Counted from the first letter of the stretch, positions 1 to 9,477 are shown. The stretch: 64,000 nt of DNA from Gammaproteobacteria bacterium (GCA_030066665.1 JASJBD010000001.1:1-64000); one strand, 5' to 3'. Translations and numbers: made by a program. Notes: generated by a model not told the origin, from the letters alone.

Positions 1-395
1 TGTTGACCGTCGAATACCGCCTCGCGCCGGAACACCCGTTTCCGGCTGCTGTCGATGATGCGCTGGCGGTCTATCGCCGGCGTACAGCATCTGCTGCTCG
101 CGACTCGAGCGTGCGATGGCAATGTCGAATTCGTCCAGCGTGTCGTGGGTATCGCCCTGTCCCGTGCGATCCGCGCCGGGCGATATCGCGACCAGCGCGC
201 CCGGCTGCGGCAGCCCCTCATCGCGGACGCGCAAAGCCAGCGCCAGCGTGAGCCCGCCACCGGCGGAATCGCCGAATACGCCAATCCGTCCGGGCTCATA
301 ACCACTTTCCAGTAGCCAGCGATAGACCGCCAGCGCATCATCGACAGCAGCCGGAAACGGGTGTTCCGGCGCGAGGCGGTATTCGACGGTCAACA
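1..395. repeat. 77-bp perfect inverted repeat: arms 1-77 and 319-395
   Basis: Positions 1-77 (tgttgaccgtcgaataccgcc...ctatcgc) are the exact reverse complement of 319-395; homology stops at 78/318. The left arm is cut by the window edge. Confidence 0.9.
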
Positions 396-855
396 CGGGA
401 ATACCGGACGCGACCCCAACACGGAGGGGCAATACGACGTTGGTCTTCGCCGAACCCAGTACATAGCCACCACCATGAAAGTAGATAAGGGCGCTGCCGT
501 TGGCATCGCGCGACTGACCGTCGCCCCGCATCCAGTAAGCCTCGGCACCAGAAATGTCAGCGCGTTCGAGATCGACACTGAGTCCCGCGCGTTCCGCATT
601 GCGCAGAAACATCTTGCCGAGGAACTCGCGCATGCGCGCCGCAGCGTCGGGGTCTCGCCAGTCGATCCCACCGCGCGGGCGGGGACGCCACGCGCGATAG
701 TAGGCCTGCGCTTCCTCACTGATGGTCGACGGAACCGGCGTTAATGGTTCAGCGGGAGGTGCCGCCTCGTCGACATGTGCGCCAGCGCGTAAGTTGCAAC
801 TGGCAAGCAGTGTTACCAGGAACAACGCGCCGCGATTCCATCGACTTGTGTCCAT
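1..855 (-). CDS. Alpha/beta hydrolase (hormone-sensitive-lipase/esterase type), predicted lipoprotein, disrupted/truncated at window start
   Basis: Reverse-strand ATG at 855; translation MDTSRWNRGALFLVTLLASCNLRAG (lipobox-like LLASC), HGGGYVLG oxyanion motif, LTVEYRLAPEHPFPAAVDDAL, GDSAGGGL nucleophile motif. Normal reading ends near position 80, where an inverted copy of its own sequence begins. Confidence 0.75.
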   Translation of the reverse strand, partial: MDTSRWNRGALFLVTLLASCNLRAGAHVDEAAPPAEPLTPVPSTISEEAQAYYRAWRPRPRGGIDWRDPDAAARMREFLGKMFLRNAERAGLSVDLERADISGAEAYWMRGDGQSRDANGSALIYFHGGGYVLGSAKTNVVLPLRVGVASGIPVLTVEYRLAPEHPFPAAVDDALAVYRWLLESGYEPGRIGVFGDSAGGGLTLALALRVRDEGLPQPGALVAISPGADRTGQGDTHDTLDEFDIAIARSSREQQMLYAGDRPPAHHRQQPETGVPARGGIRRST

Positions 856-974
856 GCTATCCCGCCCCCTGTTGTTGTTGTCCGGCTATCGCCCGTAGAG
901 CATACCCCGCTCTGGTGAAAAGGCGTAAACTCGAATGCGCCCAATCAACAAGTAACACCAAGGGAGAAACCGTG

Positions 975-2672
975 ATGCTGCTCCCACGCCTTGCGCTGAT
1001 CGGTCTGTTACTGCCGGGTCTAAACGCACTGGCCCAGTTTCACGATCCCCGCGCTTTGTCTGCGGATCCTGCCACCGCGACCGGCCCGATCGCGCCGAGC
1101 CTGACTGGCCTCGGCGACTACAGTCGCGCGCTGTCGAGTAAAGACGAAGCTTCCGCGCGCTTCTTCAACCAGGGTTTACGCCTGACCTACGCGTTTAACC
1201 ATTCAGAAGCCCTGCGCGCATTCAAGGAGGCCATTCGTCTCGATCCGGGCAATGCGATGGCGTACTGGGGCTGGGCACTGGTGCTCGGACCGAATCTGAA
1301 TCTGCCGATGCAACCGTCGCTCAATGATTCTGCGCACGCAGCAATCCAACAAGCCGTTGCGCTTAAGGGCAAAGTGTCGACGCGTGAGGCGGCCTTTATC
1401 GATGCACTCGCGACCCGCTATGCGGCTGACGCACCGGAGGATCGCAGCGCGCTCGACACGGCTTATGCCGATGCCATGGCAGCGCTGGTAGCTCGCTACC
1501 CCGACGATCTCGACGCCGCAACGCTTTACGCGGCGGCGCTGATGAACCTGAGCCCGTGGGACTACTGGTTCCCGGACGGCAAACCCTATCCGCGGACCGT
1601 GACTGTAATAGCGATGCTGGAGTCCGTGCTGGAACGTGACCCCGCCCATCCAGGCGCATTGCACTACTACATTCATGCCGTGGAAGCCCAGCGGCCCAAC
1701 GATGGCGTGCAGGCTGCCGACACGCTGCGCGACCTGATGCCTGCTGCGGGTCACATGGTGCACATGCCGTCGCATATCTACATGCGCGTCGGTCGCTTCG
1801 CGGATGGCTACGACGTCAATGTCGCGGCGACAGCAGCCGATGAAGACTATATCGCCCAGTGCCGGGCGCAGGGTCTTTACCCGGTCGGCTATTACCCGCA
1901 CAACCTGCATTTCCTGGTCTGGGCCGCCACGCTGCAGGGCCGTAGTGCGGTGGCGCTGGAACATGCGCGCAAAATGCAGCACGACATGCCCGGTTTTCTC
2001 GAGCTGCAGGGCGACGTGCCGCGGAACGTGACAGGGGACGCCTGGCGCATTCACGAGCACTTCATGAGCCAAACGCTCTACACGCTGGTGCGCTTCGGCC
2101 GCTGGCAGGAAATTTTGCGCCAGGCAGCGCCACCCGAATCAGCGCGCTTCATGACCGGCATTCATCACTACGCCCGCGGCATGGCGCTCGCCAATACTGG
2201 CCAGGTCGACGCGGCCCGCGCCGAACTCGACACGCTCAGCGCGATCCCGGATGAGGACGGCATGGCAGATTACTGGATCAATGCCAGTTCGGCGAGCAGC
2301 CTGCTGGACATCGCCGCCGAGATCCTGGATGCGGAAGTTGCCGCGGCGGCTGGCGACGAGGAGCGCGCCATTGCGCGACTGGAAAAGGCCGTCCGCCTGC
2401 AGGACAGCCTCGCGTACACCGAACCACCCGACTGGTATTTCCCGACGCGTCACTTCCTGGCCGCCGCGCTGCTCGCCGCCGACCGACCGGCGGAGGCGGA
2501 AGCAGTCTACTGGGCCGATCTCAAACAGAATCCTGACAATGGCTTCGCGTTGTTCGGCCTGGTGCAGGCGCTGCAGATCCAGGGTCGGACCGACGCGGCG
2601 GCGGCGGTGCGCGAGCGCTTCGATTTGGCATGGCAGGCAGCGGACGTCCAGTTAACCAGCTCGCGATACTGA
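975..2672 (+). CDS. Secreted tetratricopeptide-repeat protein
   Basis: Start chosen at ATG 975 (signal peptide MLLPRLALIGLLLPGLNALAQ); TPR-like helices (ALRAFKEAIRLDPGNAMAYWGWAL etc.). Confidence 0.75.
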   Translation: MLLPRLALIGLLLPGLNALAQFHDPRALSADPATATGPIAPSLTGLGDYSRALSSKDEASARFFNQGLRLTYAFNHSEALRAFKEAIRLDPGNAMAYWGWALVLGPNLNLPMQPSLNDSAHAAIQQAVALKGKVSTREAAFIDALATRYAADAPEDRSALDTAYADAMAALVARYPDDLDAATLYAAALMNLSPWDYWFPDGKPYPRTVTVIAMLESVLERDPAHPGALHYYIHAVEAQRPNDGVQAADTLRDLMPAAGHMVHMPSHIYMRVGRFADGYDVNVAATAADEDYIAQCRAQGLYPVGYYPHNLHFLVWAATLQGRSAVALEHARKMQHDMPGFLELQGDVPRNVTGDAWRIHEHFMSQTLYTLVRFGRWQEILRQAAPPESARFMTGIHHYARGMALANTGQVDAARAELDTLSAIPDEDGMADYWINASSASSLLDIAAEILDAEVAAAAGDEERAIARLEKAVRLQDSLAYTEPPDWYFPTRHFLAAALLAADRPAEAEAVYWADLKQNPDNGFALFGLVQALQIQGRTDAAAAVRERFDLAWQAADVQLTSSRY

Positions 2673-2690
2673 GGCGGAACGACACGCAGC

Positions 2691-3776
2691 ATGGACATCG
2701 ACATCATCCTGGAGGCCGACACCACACCGCAGCAAATGCGTGAGCTGGCTGTCGCGGCGGAAAAAATCGGTATCCGCGCGCTCTGGGCCTCCAACTACCA
2801 CCAATATTGGGATCCCTTTGTCTGCACGGTACCGGCTGCAGAGGTGACGTCGAAGATCCTGATTGGCCCGCTCGCCGTGAGCCCCTGGGAATTACACCCG
2901 CTAAAGATGGCCAATGCGCTGTTGAGCCTGAACGAAATCGCCGCCGGCCGGGCCATGATCGCCATTGGCGGCGGCGGCGGCGTATTTGGCGCCATCGGCT
3001 GGAAGGCTGACCCGGACGGCGATGCCTGGCCGATCAAACTACCCACCCAGGTCATGCGTACCCCGCCGCGACGCGTACGCGGCGTACGCGAGGCCATCGA
3101 AGTGCTAAAACTGGCACGGAGCGGCCAGATGCAGATGGGTTACCCGGGCGGTGTATTCGATATCAACCGGCCATTCCAGATGGCCTGGGCCGAACACGGG
3201 GGTCCGCTCGTTTACGGTGCCTGCAGCGGGCCCGGCATGATTCGAATGGGGGCGCGCGTCGCGGACGGCATTCAGTTCAGCGACTTCACCGTCGACATGA
3301 TGCCGGAGGCCATGGATAACGTGCGGGCCGGACTCGCGAAGCGGGACGAACCGGCGGAGAATTTCCGCATCGGCAATTTCTGGGCCTGGCACATCAAGCC
3401 CGAGCGCGACGTCGGCATGTGGGAGGCGCGCCGGGAATTGATCTGGCGCGGCGCAGTGATCAGCAAGGACGCGGAGGAGCTGCGACACTATTGCGACGAC
3501 GATGACGAACTCCAGCTAATCATGGACAACTGGAACAATTTCCGGAAAGCCAACTGGACGCGCAGCGGCGAGGTCGAGGGCGTACCGCAGGAACTGGTGC
3601 ACCGGCTCGTCGACGGGATGGCCTCGGCCGGCGGCTTCGAGGACCTCGACGGGGAAATCGAACGGTTCCTGGCTTTCAAGAAGGCGGGGCTGACGGAATT
3701 GTCGTTGCGCCTGCATGATGATCCGATGGATGCGTTGCAGGTCATCGGCGAACGCGTGCTGCCGGCAGTCAGATAG
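2691..3776 (+). CDS. LLM-class (luciferase-like) flavin-dependent oxidoreductase
   Basis: 361 aa; luciferase-like TIM-barrel features (ALWASNYHQYWDPF, RILIGPLAVSPWELHP, GRAMIAIGGGGG); paralogous to 4550-5569. Confidence 0.75.
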   Translation: MDIDIILEADTTPQQMRELAVAAEKIGIRALWASNYHQYWDPFVCTVPAAEVTSKILIGPLAVSPWELHPLKMANALLSLNEIAAGRAMIAIGGGGGVFGAIGWKADPDGDAWPIKLPTQVMRTPPRRVRGVREAIEVLKLARSGQMQMGYPGGVFDINRPFQMAWAEHGGPLVYGACSGPGMIRMGARVADGIQFSDFTVDMMPEAMDNVRAGLAKRDEPAENFRIGNFWAWHIKPERDVGMWEARRELIWRGAVISKDAEELRHYCDDDDELQLIMDNWNNFRKANWTRSGEVEGVPQELVHRLVDGMASAGGFEDLDGEIERFLAFKKAGLTELSLRLHDDPMDALQVIGERVLPAVR

Positions 3777-3788
3777 GAGTTTTCGAGC

Positions 3789-4541
3789 GTGCTGCGAGTC
3801 TTGGTAAAAATCGTTGGGGTGCTGCTGCTGATCGTGATCGGCAGTGTGGCGATGCTATACATCGTCGATGGCCAACCGCGGCCCGAGACCCGGGCGTTTC
3901 TCGAAGGTGACGGCTATACATCGACCATCAACGACGACGGCAGCCTGCTGTTCACGCCGGCGCAACCGAATGGCCGCGGCCTGCTGATCCTGCATGGCGC
4001 GCTGATCAAGCCATTGAGTTACGCGAATACCGCCGCCTATTTCGCCCAGCGCGGCTATACCGTCTACTTGCCGTACGGTGGGAGTGTCACCCGGTTACCG
4101 CTTGCCGCGCTCGAATCGACCGCCGCGTGGCTGGCAGCATCGCCCATCGACGACTGGGTCGCCATTGGGCATTCGCTGGGCGGCATGAGCACGCTGATGC
4201 TGGTGTCAGACCACCCGGAGGCCAAAGTCCGCGCGGCGGCCCTGTGGGCAGCCGGCATGCCCAGCGATTTCAGCAACCTGGGGTTACCGGTGCTCTATCT
4301 CTGGGGCGACAGTGACGGCATCCTGCCGCAGGAGCGTTTCGAAGACGGCAAGCGGTATCTGCCTCCCGACACGCAATACGAAACCGTGGCAGGTGCCAAT
4401 CACCGCGATTTCGCGATGTACACACACCAGTTCTTCGATCGCGACGGCCAATTGGGATGGGAACGGCAGATCGCTATCGCGAACGCCCTCACGGACGAGT
4501 TCTTCAACGCGCAAGCCACCAGTTCGACGGCGCCGCTCTGA
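3789..4541 (+). CDS. Alpha/beta hydrolase, membrane-anchored
   Basis: N-terminal TM, GHSLGG nucleophile elbow, C-terminal GANHRDF His; GTG start. Confidence 0.75.
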   Translation: MLRVLVKIVGVLLLIVIGSVAMLYIVDGQPRPETRAFLEGDGYTSTINDDGSLLFTPAQPNGRGLLILHGALIKPLSYANTAAYFAQRGYTVYLPYGGSVTRLPLAALESTAAWLAASPIDDWVAIGHSLGGMSTLMLVSDHPEAKVRAAALWAAGMPSDFSNLGLPVLYLWGDSDGILPQERFEDGKRYLPPDTQYETVAGANHRDFAMYTHQFFDRDGQLGWERQIAIANALTDEFFNAQATSSTAPL

Positions 4542-4549
4542 CCGTTCGA

Positions 4550-5569
4550 CTAACACAGCGCGGGAATGACCCGCTCGCCAATCAACCGAATCCCGTGTTC
4601 CTGGTGTTTCTTCAGCTCCAGCGAAACTTCCTGGATGCCGGCCGCTTTCATGTCGAGCAAGTGCTCGATCACGTGATCCATGTCGTCGACGCTCGCGGTG
4701 AGGGTCAGGTGATCGACACAGTCATCCAGCAGGCGATCAGGTAGCCCGTCGACCGAGTCCTCGTCTTTCGCGGCCATCGCGTAGATCTGCGGAATGAATT
4801 TCAGCAGCGTGTCGAAATCCTCGGCGCTCATGAACTCCCGCGTCATGTACTCGCGGAACAGCGCGCGGAAACCGATCCAGCGCTTGGCCTCATGACGCGC
4901 TTCGGCCAGATCGTCATACACGTACCAGGCCATGAAATTGTTGAAGCGAAACGCGGCGGGATCGCGGCCAAACTCGCGCAGATGCCCGAGCACGGCGTCA
5001 ATGGCGGGCTTTGCAAGCGTCGGCGACAGGTCACTCATCATGATGCCGTCGGACTTGCGTGCCGACATCTTCAACATCTGCGGCCGATTCGCCGCCGCGT
5101 ATACTGTCGGCGATGGTGCCGTCACCCATTTGGGATCGTAGCCTTCGATCTGATAGAGCTCGCCGTCGTAGCTGAACGGTCGGTTGTGAATCATGCCCTG
5201 CACGATATCGATGGACTCTCGCGTCGCCAGAACTCGACGGCGTTCCGGGGGAAAGCCCAGCGCCATGACGACTTCCCCGCCGGCACCGATGATCGCCTGC
5301 GCCCGGCCGGGACAGATCTCGTTCAGCGTCAGCAGCGCCATGCCCATCCGGAACGGGTGCAGCTCCCAGGGACTCAGGGCAATCGGCCCCAGCCTGATAC
5401 GGCTCGTGGCCCGCGCCGCTTCCGCGAGATTGGTAAATGGGTCCCTGCCGTCCAGGTAGCTGGCGCACCAGATCGCATGAATACCGTGCTGTTCAGCCAG
5501 TACGGCGAGTTCCGCAAGCCGTGACGGCGGCAGGCTCGAGTCCAGCACCAAATCGACATCCATGGGCAT
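4550..5569 (-). CDS. LLM-class flavin-dependent oxidoreductase
   Basis: 339 aa; similar along its length to 2691-3776 (PIALSPWELHPFRMGMALLTLNEI). Confidence 0.75.
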   Translation of the reverse strand: MPMDVDLVLDSSLPPSRLAELAVLAEQHGIHAIWCASYLDGRDPFTNLAEAARATSRIRLGPIALSPWELHPFRMGMALLTLNEICPGRAQAIIGAGGEVVMALGFPPERRRVLATRESIDIVQGMIHNRPFSYDGELYQIEGYDPKWVTAPSPTVYAAANRPQMLKMSARKSDGIMMSDLSPTLAKPAIDAVLGHLREFGRDPAAFRFNNFMAWYVYDDLAEARHEAKRWIGFRALFREYMTREFMSAEDFDTLLKFIPQIYAMAAKDEDSVDGLPDRLLDDCVDHLTLTASVDDMDHVIEHLLDMKAAGIQEVSLELKKHQEHGIRLIGERVIPALC

Positions 5570-5641
5570 TTCCCGTTGTTACGAAACCGTTTGTGCAACA
5601 GCTGCGAAAAGATCATCACGGTTCCACAAGGGAAAGCAAGT

Positions 5642-6511
5642 ATGGCAACGCCAATGGACCATGTTCTGGACTACGCTCATGGCCGCGCGTCGGTAACGGC
5701 GCCACGCCAGGCGCGGAGCACGGGACAGCGCCTGCTGGAACAACCAGCCATTTTTGACTACCAGGATTTCTGGCAACACACGCTGCCCATGCTGGACGTT
5801 ATTCGCGCCCGCTACGGGCATCTACGGGTTGACCAGCTCGGTGGCAGCTACGGCTGGTCGGTGCGCAATGACGAGCGACATGGCTATAACAGTCTCGCCG
5901 TCAAAACCATGGCCGAATACATCGATGCTTTCCGCGCTGGCGCCGCCGATCTGCCGTATCTGCGCCACATTTCAGTCAATCGCTGCATGCCGGCCCTGCG
6001 CAGTTACATGCGCCACCCCGCCGCATTCGAGCCCAACTGGGTGTCGGCACGGTGGCTGGACCGCCTCGGCGGCCCGGAGATTTTCGTTGGCCGCGCGGGC
6101 ACGAAATTTGGTTGCCTGCACCAGGACCACGCCAGCGTCCATATCGGTTTCGTGCAGTTACAGGGAGAAAAGGAGTTCGTGCTTTTCCCTCCCGATGATG
6201 GCCCGCACCTGTACCGGTGGCGCAGCCGGCAGTTTCCCTGCCAGCAGCGAAATTCCTGGTTAACCTATGACGATCTCACCGACTACGGCCGCTATCCACT
6301 ACTGCGACGCACGCACCCGCGTCGACTGGTGTTGCGGGCGGGTCAGGGTTTGCTCGTGCCCGCGGATTGGTGGCACACGACCTTGAACCTGACCGACTGT
6401 GTGAGCTACAGCATCCGCATCGTCAATGGATCGAACATCGGGCGCGTACTGAAACAGCACATCAAAGGTATTGGCCGGAAAATCGAAATGCGTCGCCAGG
6501 GACGGGACTGA
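5642..6511 (+). CDS. Cupin-like/JmjC-type (cupin_8) protein
   Basis: Start chosen at ATG 5642; HQDHASVHIGFVQLQGEKEFVLFPPDD and GQGLLVPADWWHTTLNL resemble JmjC/cupin_8 metal-binding motifs. Confidence 0.6.
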   Translation: MATPMDHVLDYAHGRASVTAPRQARSTGQRLLEQPAIFDYQDFWQHTLPMLDVIRARYGHLRVDQLGGSYGWSVRNDERHGYNSLAVKTMAEYIDAFRAGAADLPYLRHISVNRCMPALRSYMRHPAAFEPNWVSARWLDRLGGPEIFVGRAGTKFGCLHQDHASVHIGFVQLQGEKEFVLFPPDDGPHLYRWRSRQFPCQQRNSWLTYDDLTDYGRYPLLRRTHPRRLVLRAGQGLLVPADWWHTTLNLTDCVSYSIRIVNGSNIGRVLKQHIKGIGRKIEMRRQGRD

Positions 6512-6529
6512 TTAACCGGTCAGGAAATA

Positions 6530-6556
6530 CTGTGGCAGCCAGGACGACTGCCACAG
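6530..6556. terminator. Hairpin between convergent genes, candidate bidirectional terminator
   Basis: ctgtggcag-ccaggacga-ctgccacag, 9-bp perfect stem flanked by aaat.../...attt. Confidence 0.5.
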
Positions 6557-6573
6557 ATTTCCATTCACTATTT

Positions 6574-7734
6574 TCAGGCGGCTCCCGCCTTAATTTCACT
6601 GTCACGCCTGGCTGAGCCGACCATGGCGGGATCACCAGGCTGCAGCGGTACCGGGTCCAGGACCCAGTTGCCGGACTCGCGGCGCGCAGGGCAAGGGATC
6701 GTAAACGCAATATCGCCTGCTTTGTCTTTCATCGTCCTGAAGTCGATTCGCCAGCCGCGCGCGTCCCAGTCCTTCAGGTAATCACGATAACGCACGACCG
6801 CCGTATCGCCGGGCACGAGGATCTCCTTCGTATTCGTTTCCGGTGTACGCACCGGGTGCAGTCGCTCCAGGATCGCAACGTCTTCCTCGACGACTTCCAG
6901 CGTGACTTGCTCCACGCGGTCATCGTGCTTGTCCTCCATGAGCCAGTTGCGCATGTTGACGAAGAAGAGCCGTGTGCTCTTGTCATCCACCGGCGCTTCG
7001 AAAATATACTGGTGGAAGGAGTTTTCCTCTGTCAGGTCAATCCAGGTAACCAATTGATTCGGGCCCTGGTGCCAGGAACCGGCCGACCCCAGTTTCTTGC
7101 CATGTTTTTCATCGGCCAGGTCGGTGTTCTCGTCCTTGTCGCCGCCGAATTTCAGGTAGAACTTGCTACCCCAAGGGATATCTTCCATCGGCACCGGTTC
7201 TTTCTGTTTTTCCTCGGCCAGCATCGGCGCGCCCTGTTTGGGATGCACGAACTGGTTGTGAATTGGATCGAGGCCGTTTTCCATCGATCGCTCGTAGTAG
7301 GCGTTCAGGTTGATGACATAGAGCTGCGCTTTCCACGACGGATCGTCGTACTCCTCGATGTCGTACAGCGGCGGACGTTCCTCTGCGGGCAAGTCGCCGA
7401 GGAACGCAAATACGATGCCGTACTTGTCCGCGGTCGGGTAAGCATCGACTTTCGCCCGCGCCGGGATTTTCGCGCCGACCAGCGACGGCACGTGCTGACA
7501 CATGCCATCACCGGAAAACTCCCAACCGTGGTAGGGGCAGATTGCCCTGCCCCCGCGGACCCAGCCCGCGCTCAATGACCCACCGCGATGCACGCAGGTG
7601 TCTGCCAGCACGTGGGGCGTGCCATCCTCGTCACGAAAGGCCACGAATGGCAGGCCGAGCAGCTCGACGCGCAGCGGCTTGTCGGCGGTCACTTCTTCAG
7701 AACGGGCAATGGGGTACCAGAAATTGATGTACAT
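6574..7734 (-). CDS. Rieske non-heme iron oxygenase
   Basis: CVHRGG...CPYHGW Rieske ligands; ENGLDPIHNQFVH mononuclear iron motif. Confidence 0.9.
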   Translation of the reverse strand: MYINFWYPIARSEEVTADKPLRVELLGLPFVAFRDEDGTPHVLADTCVHRGGSLSAGWVRGGRAICPYHGWEFSGDGMCQHVPSLVGAKIPARAKVDAYPTADKYGIVFAFLGDLPAEERPPLYDIEEYDDPSWKAQLYVINLNAYYERSMENGLDPIHNQFVHPKQGAPMLAEEKQKEPVPMEDIPWGSKFYLKFGGDKDENTDLADEKHGKKLGSAGSWHQGPNQLVTWIDLTEENSFHQYIFEAPVDDKSTRLFFVNMRNWLMEDKHDDRVEQVTLEVVEEDVAILERLHPVRTPETNTKEILVPGDTAVVRYRDYLKDWDARGWRIDFRTMKDKAGDIAFTIPCPARRESGNWVLDPVPLQPGDPAMVGSARRDSEIKAGAA

Positions 7735-7881
7735 GAGTTTGACCCTGTTTCAATAAACGTACAGAGATGTTCGATTTCGGCTAATAATACGCTCACGGCC
7801 TGAGTTTGGATTCGGATTCTGCGTCCGGCCCGTGCGCCGGCACCGTAGAGTGGACGTCAGTGCTCGTCGGCCAGCCGGGAC

Positions 7882-8181
7882 CTAGTGGTCATGATCGTGC
7901 CCGGGCGGCTGGCCATGGCCATGATCATGATGTTCATTGTGATGTTCCGCGTGTGGCACGGCCTGATCAAACATGTGCCCCCGGCGTGTTTTGTGCACCG
8001 GCTTCTCCGCCTGCGGATTACGCCAGCCCTTGCCCTTCAACTGAAATCCAGGCGCGGACAGCAGCTTTCGCAAGGCGGACTGGCCGCACGCAGGGCAGTC
8101 GGTCAGCGGCGGTTCGGACTGCTTCTGCAGCACATCGAACGCATGGCCGCAGGCCTCGCACTGGTAATCGAAAATGGGCAT
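7882..8181 (-). CDS. FmdB-type zinc-ribbon protein with His-rich C-terminal tail
   Basis: MPIFDYQCEACGHAFDVLQKQSEPPLTDCPACG zinc ribbon; tail HAEHHNEHHDHGHGQPPGHDHDH. Confidence 0.8.
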   Translation of the reverse strand: MPIFDYQCEACGHAFDVLQKQSEPPLTDCPACGQSALRKLLSAPGFQLKGKGWRNPQAEKPVHKTRRGHMFDQAVPHAEHHNEHHDHGHGQPPGHDHDH

Positions 8182-8262
8182 GGGCGCGACTTTCTTCTGT
8201 GTCTTGTGGCCCCTTTATACTGCTTCAGCCCATGCATACCAACCCCGACAGGGAGTAGCACC

Positions 8263-9180
8263 ATGCCGACCCGTCGCAAGTTTCTGCAACAAACCGCCGC
8301 GGCGGCAGCGCTGAGTGCCGGGCTGTCGACCGCCGCCCGCAAGGCCCACGCCGCCGTCGCAACGATCGTCAAACCCATCCCGGCAAGCGGCCAAACCGTA
8401 CCCGTGATTGGCCTCGGGACAAATCGTTACGCCGTCGGGGACCCCGCCGACAACGCCCGCCTGACAGAGACGGTGGCAACGTTTGTCGACAATGGCGGCA
8501 CGGTCATCGACACGGCGCCAATGTACCGGAGCTCGGAAACGATTCTCGGCCGGATCACCGCGGAACTTGGCATCCGCAATGAACTGTTTCTCGCGACCAA
8601 GGCCGACCGGGACGTCGGCGATGGCGGTCGTGAACGGCTGGCGAACTCCTTCCAGCAATTGCAGGCCGACACGCTCGACCTGGTGCAGTCACACAACCTG
8701 CGTGGCGTGGACAGCATGTTGCCGGTACTGCGGGAGCATAAACAGGACGGGCGCATTCGCTACATTGGCATCACGACGTCACGCGTCGCGCAGTTTCCGG
8801 AATTCATCGACGTCATGGAGACTGAGGAACTGGATTTCATCCAGGTGAACTACAGCCTCGCTGATCGCGAGGCTGAAAAACGTATCCTGCCGCTCGCCGC
8901 AGACAAAGGCATGGCGGTGCTTGTCAACTTGCCGCTGGGCCGTGGCCGCCTGTTCAAGACGGTAGGCGAGCAACCGGTACCCAACTGGGCGCAGGAATTC
9001 GATTGCGACAGCTGGGCGCAGTTTTTTCTGAAATACGTGGTATCGCATCCGGCCGTGACCTGTGCGATCCCCGGTATGACCAAGGCACGACACGCGGCCG
9101 ACAATCTCGGGGCGGCCCGGGGGCGGCTGCCGGATGCCGCGCAGCGCCGCCGTCAGGAAACCTGGTTCGCCAGCTTGTAG
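8263..9180 (+). CDS. Aldo/keto reductase with Tat signal
   Basis: MPTRRKFLQQTAAAAALSAG Tat signal; GLGTNRYAVGDP, TAPMYRSSETILG, RYIGITTSR typical of AKRs. Confidence 0.8.
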   Translation: MPTRRKFLQQTAAAAALSAGLSTAARKAHAAVATIVKPIPASGQTVPVIGLGTNRYAVGDPADNARLTETVATFVDNGGTVIDTAPMYRSSETILGRITAELGIRNELFLATKADRDVGDGGRERLANSFQQLQADTLDLVQSHNLRGVDSMLPVLREHKQDGRIRYIGITTSRVAQFPEFIDVMETEELDFIQVNYSLADREAEKRILPLAADKGMAVLVNLPLGRGRLFKTVGEQPVPNWAQEFDCDSWAQFFLKYVVSHPAVTCAIPGMTKARHAADNLGAARGRLPDAAQRRRQETWFASL

Positions 9181-9297
9181 CGTCATGGCGGCGGCGGCCG
9201 ACGACCGGTGTCCCAGAGTTGACAAAAGGCGGTTGCCAAAATCGCCTGAGGGCCGCCATACTCGCGACCAGGCCCCACAACCAAAAGGAGGTGATCC

Positions 9298-9378
9298 ATG
9301 TCTAGTGAGATTCCGACGGTAAGCAACCAACCCTCGCGTTCTGGCTCGACAATGGAGCATCTTTCGCGAACGAGCTGA
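9298..9378 (+). CDS. Putative 26-aa leader/mini-ORF (MSSEIPTVSNQPSRSGSTMEHLSRTS)
   Basis: ATG at 9298 directly preceded by AAAGGAGGTGATCC (9284-9297), a 14-nt match to the anti-SD complement, GGAGG 6 nt from ATG. Confidence 0.45.
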   Translation: MSSEIPTVSNQPSRSGSTMEHLSRTS

Positions 9379-9434
9379 GTCTGAGCGCGAGGTTGGGGCT
9401 TACCCGATCTCACGGAGGCCCGCGAAAGCGGGCC
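9321..9434 (+). promoter_or_regulatory. Structured leader upstream of greB: long stem enclosing the end of the mini-ORF, then an intrinsic terminator
   Basis: 9321-9338 (aagcaaccaaccctcgcg) pairs imperfectly with 9386-9401 (cgcgaggttggggctt); inner gctcg/cgagc; followed by a GC hairpin. Confidence 0.4.
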
Positions 9435-9444
9435 TTCTTTATTT
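9417..9444 (+). terminator. Intrinsic terminator just upstream of greB
   Basis: ggcccgc-gaaa-gcgggcc followed by ttctttattt. Confidence 0.8.
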
Positions 9445-9477
9445 CGGCCACTCAGTTTTCGGTTATCGTGATTGGTT

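Noticed and set aside
744-974. N-terminal extension of ORF 744-2672
   Set aside because: A clear signal peptide begins at ATG 975; the upstream part is Arg/Pro-rich and overlaps the divergent hydrolase gene and promoter region.
2691-5569. Bacterial luciferase (bioluminescence) genes
   Set aside because: Only generic LLM fold; no luxCDE context, and LLM proteins are mostly non-luminescent oxidoreductases.
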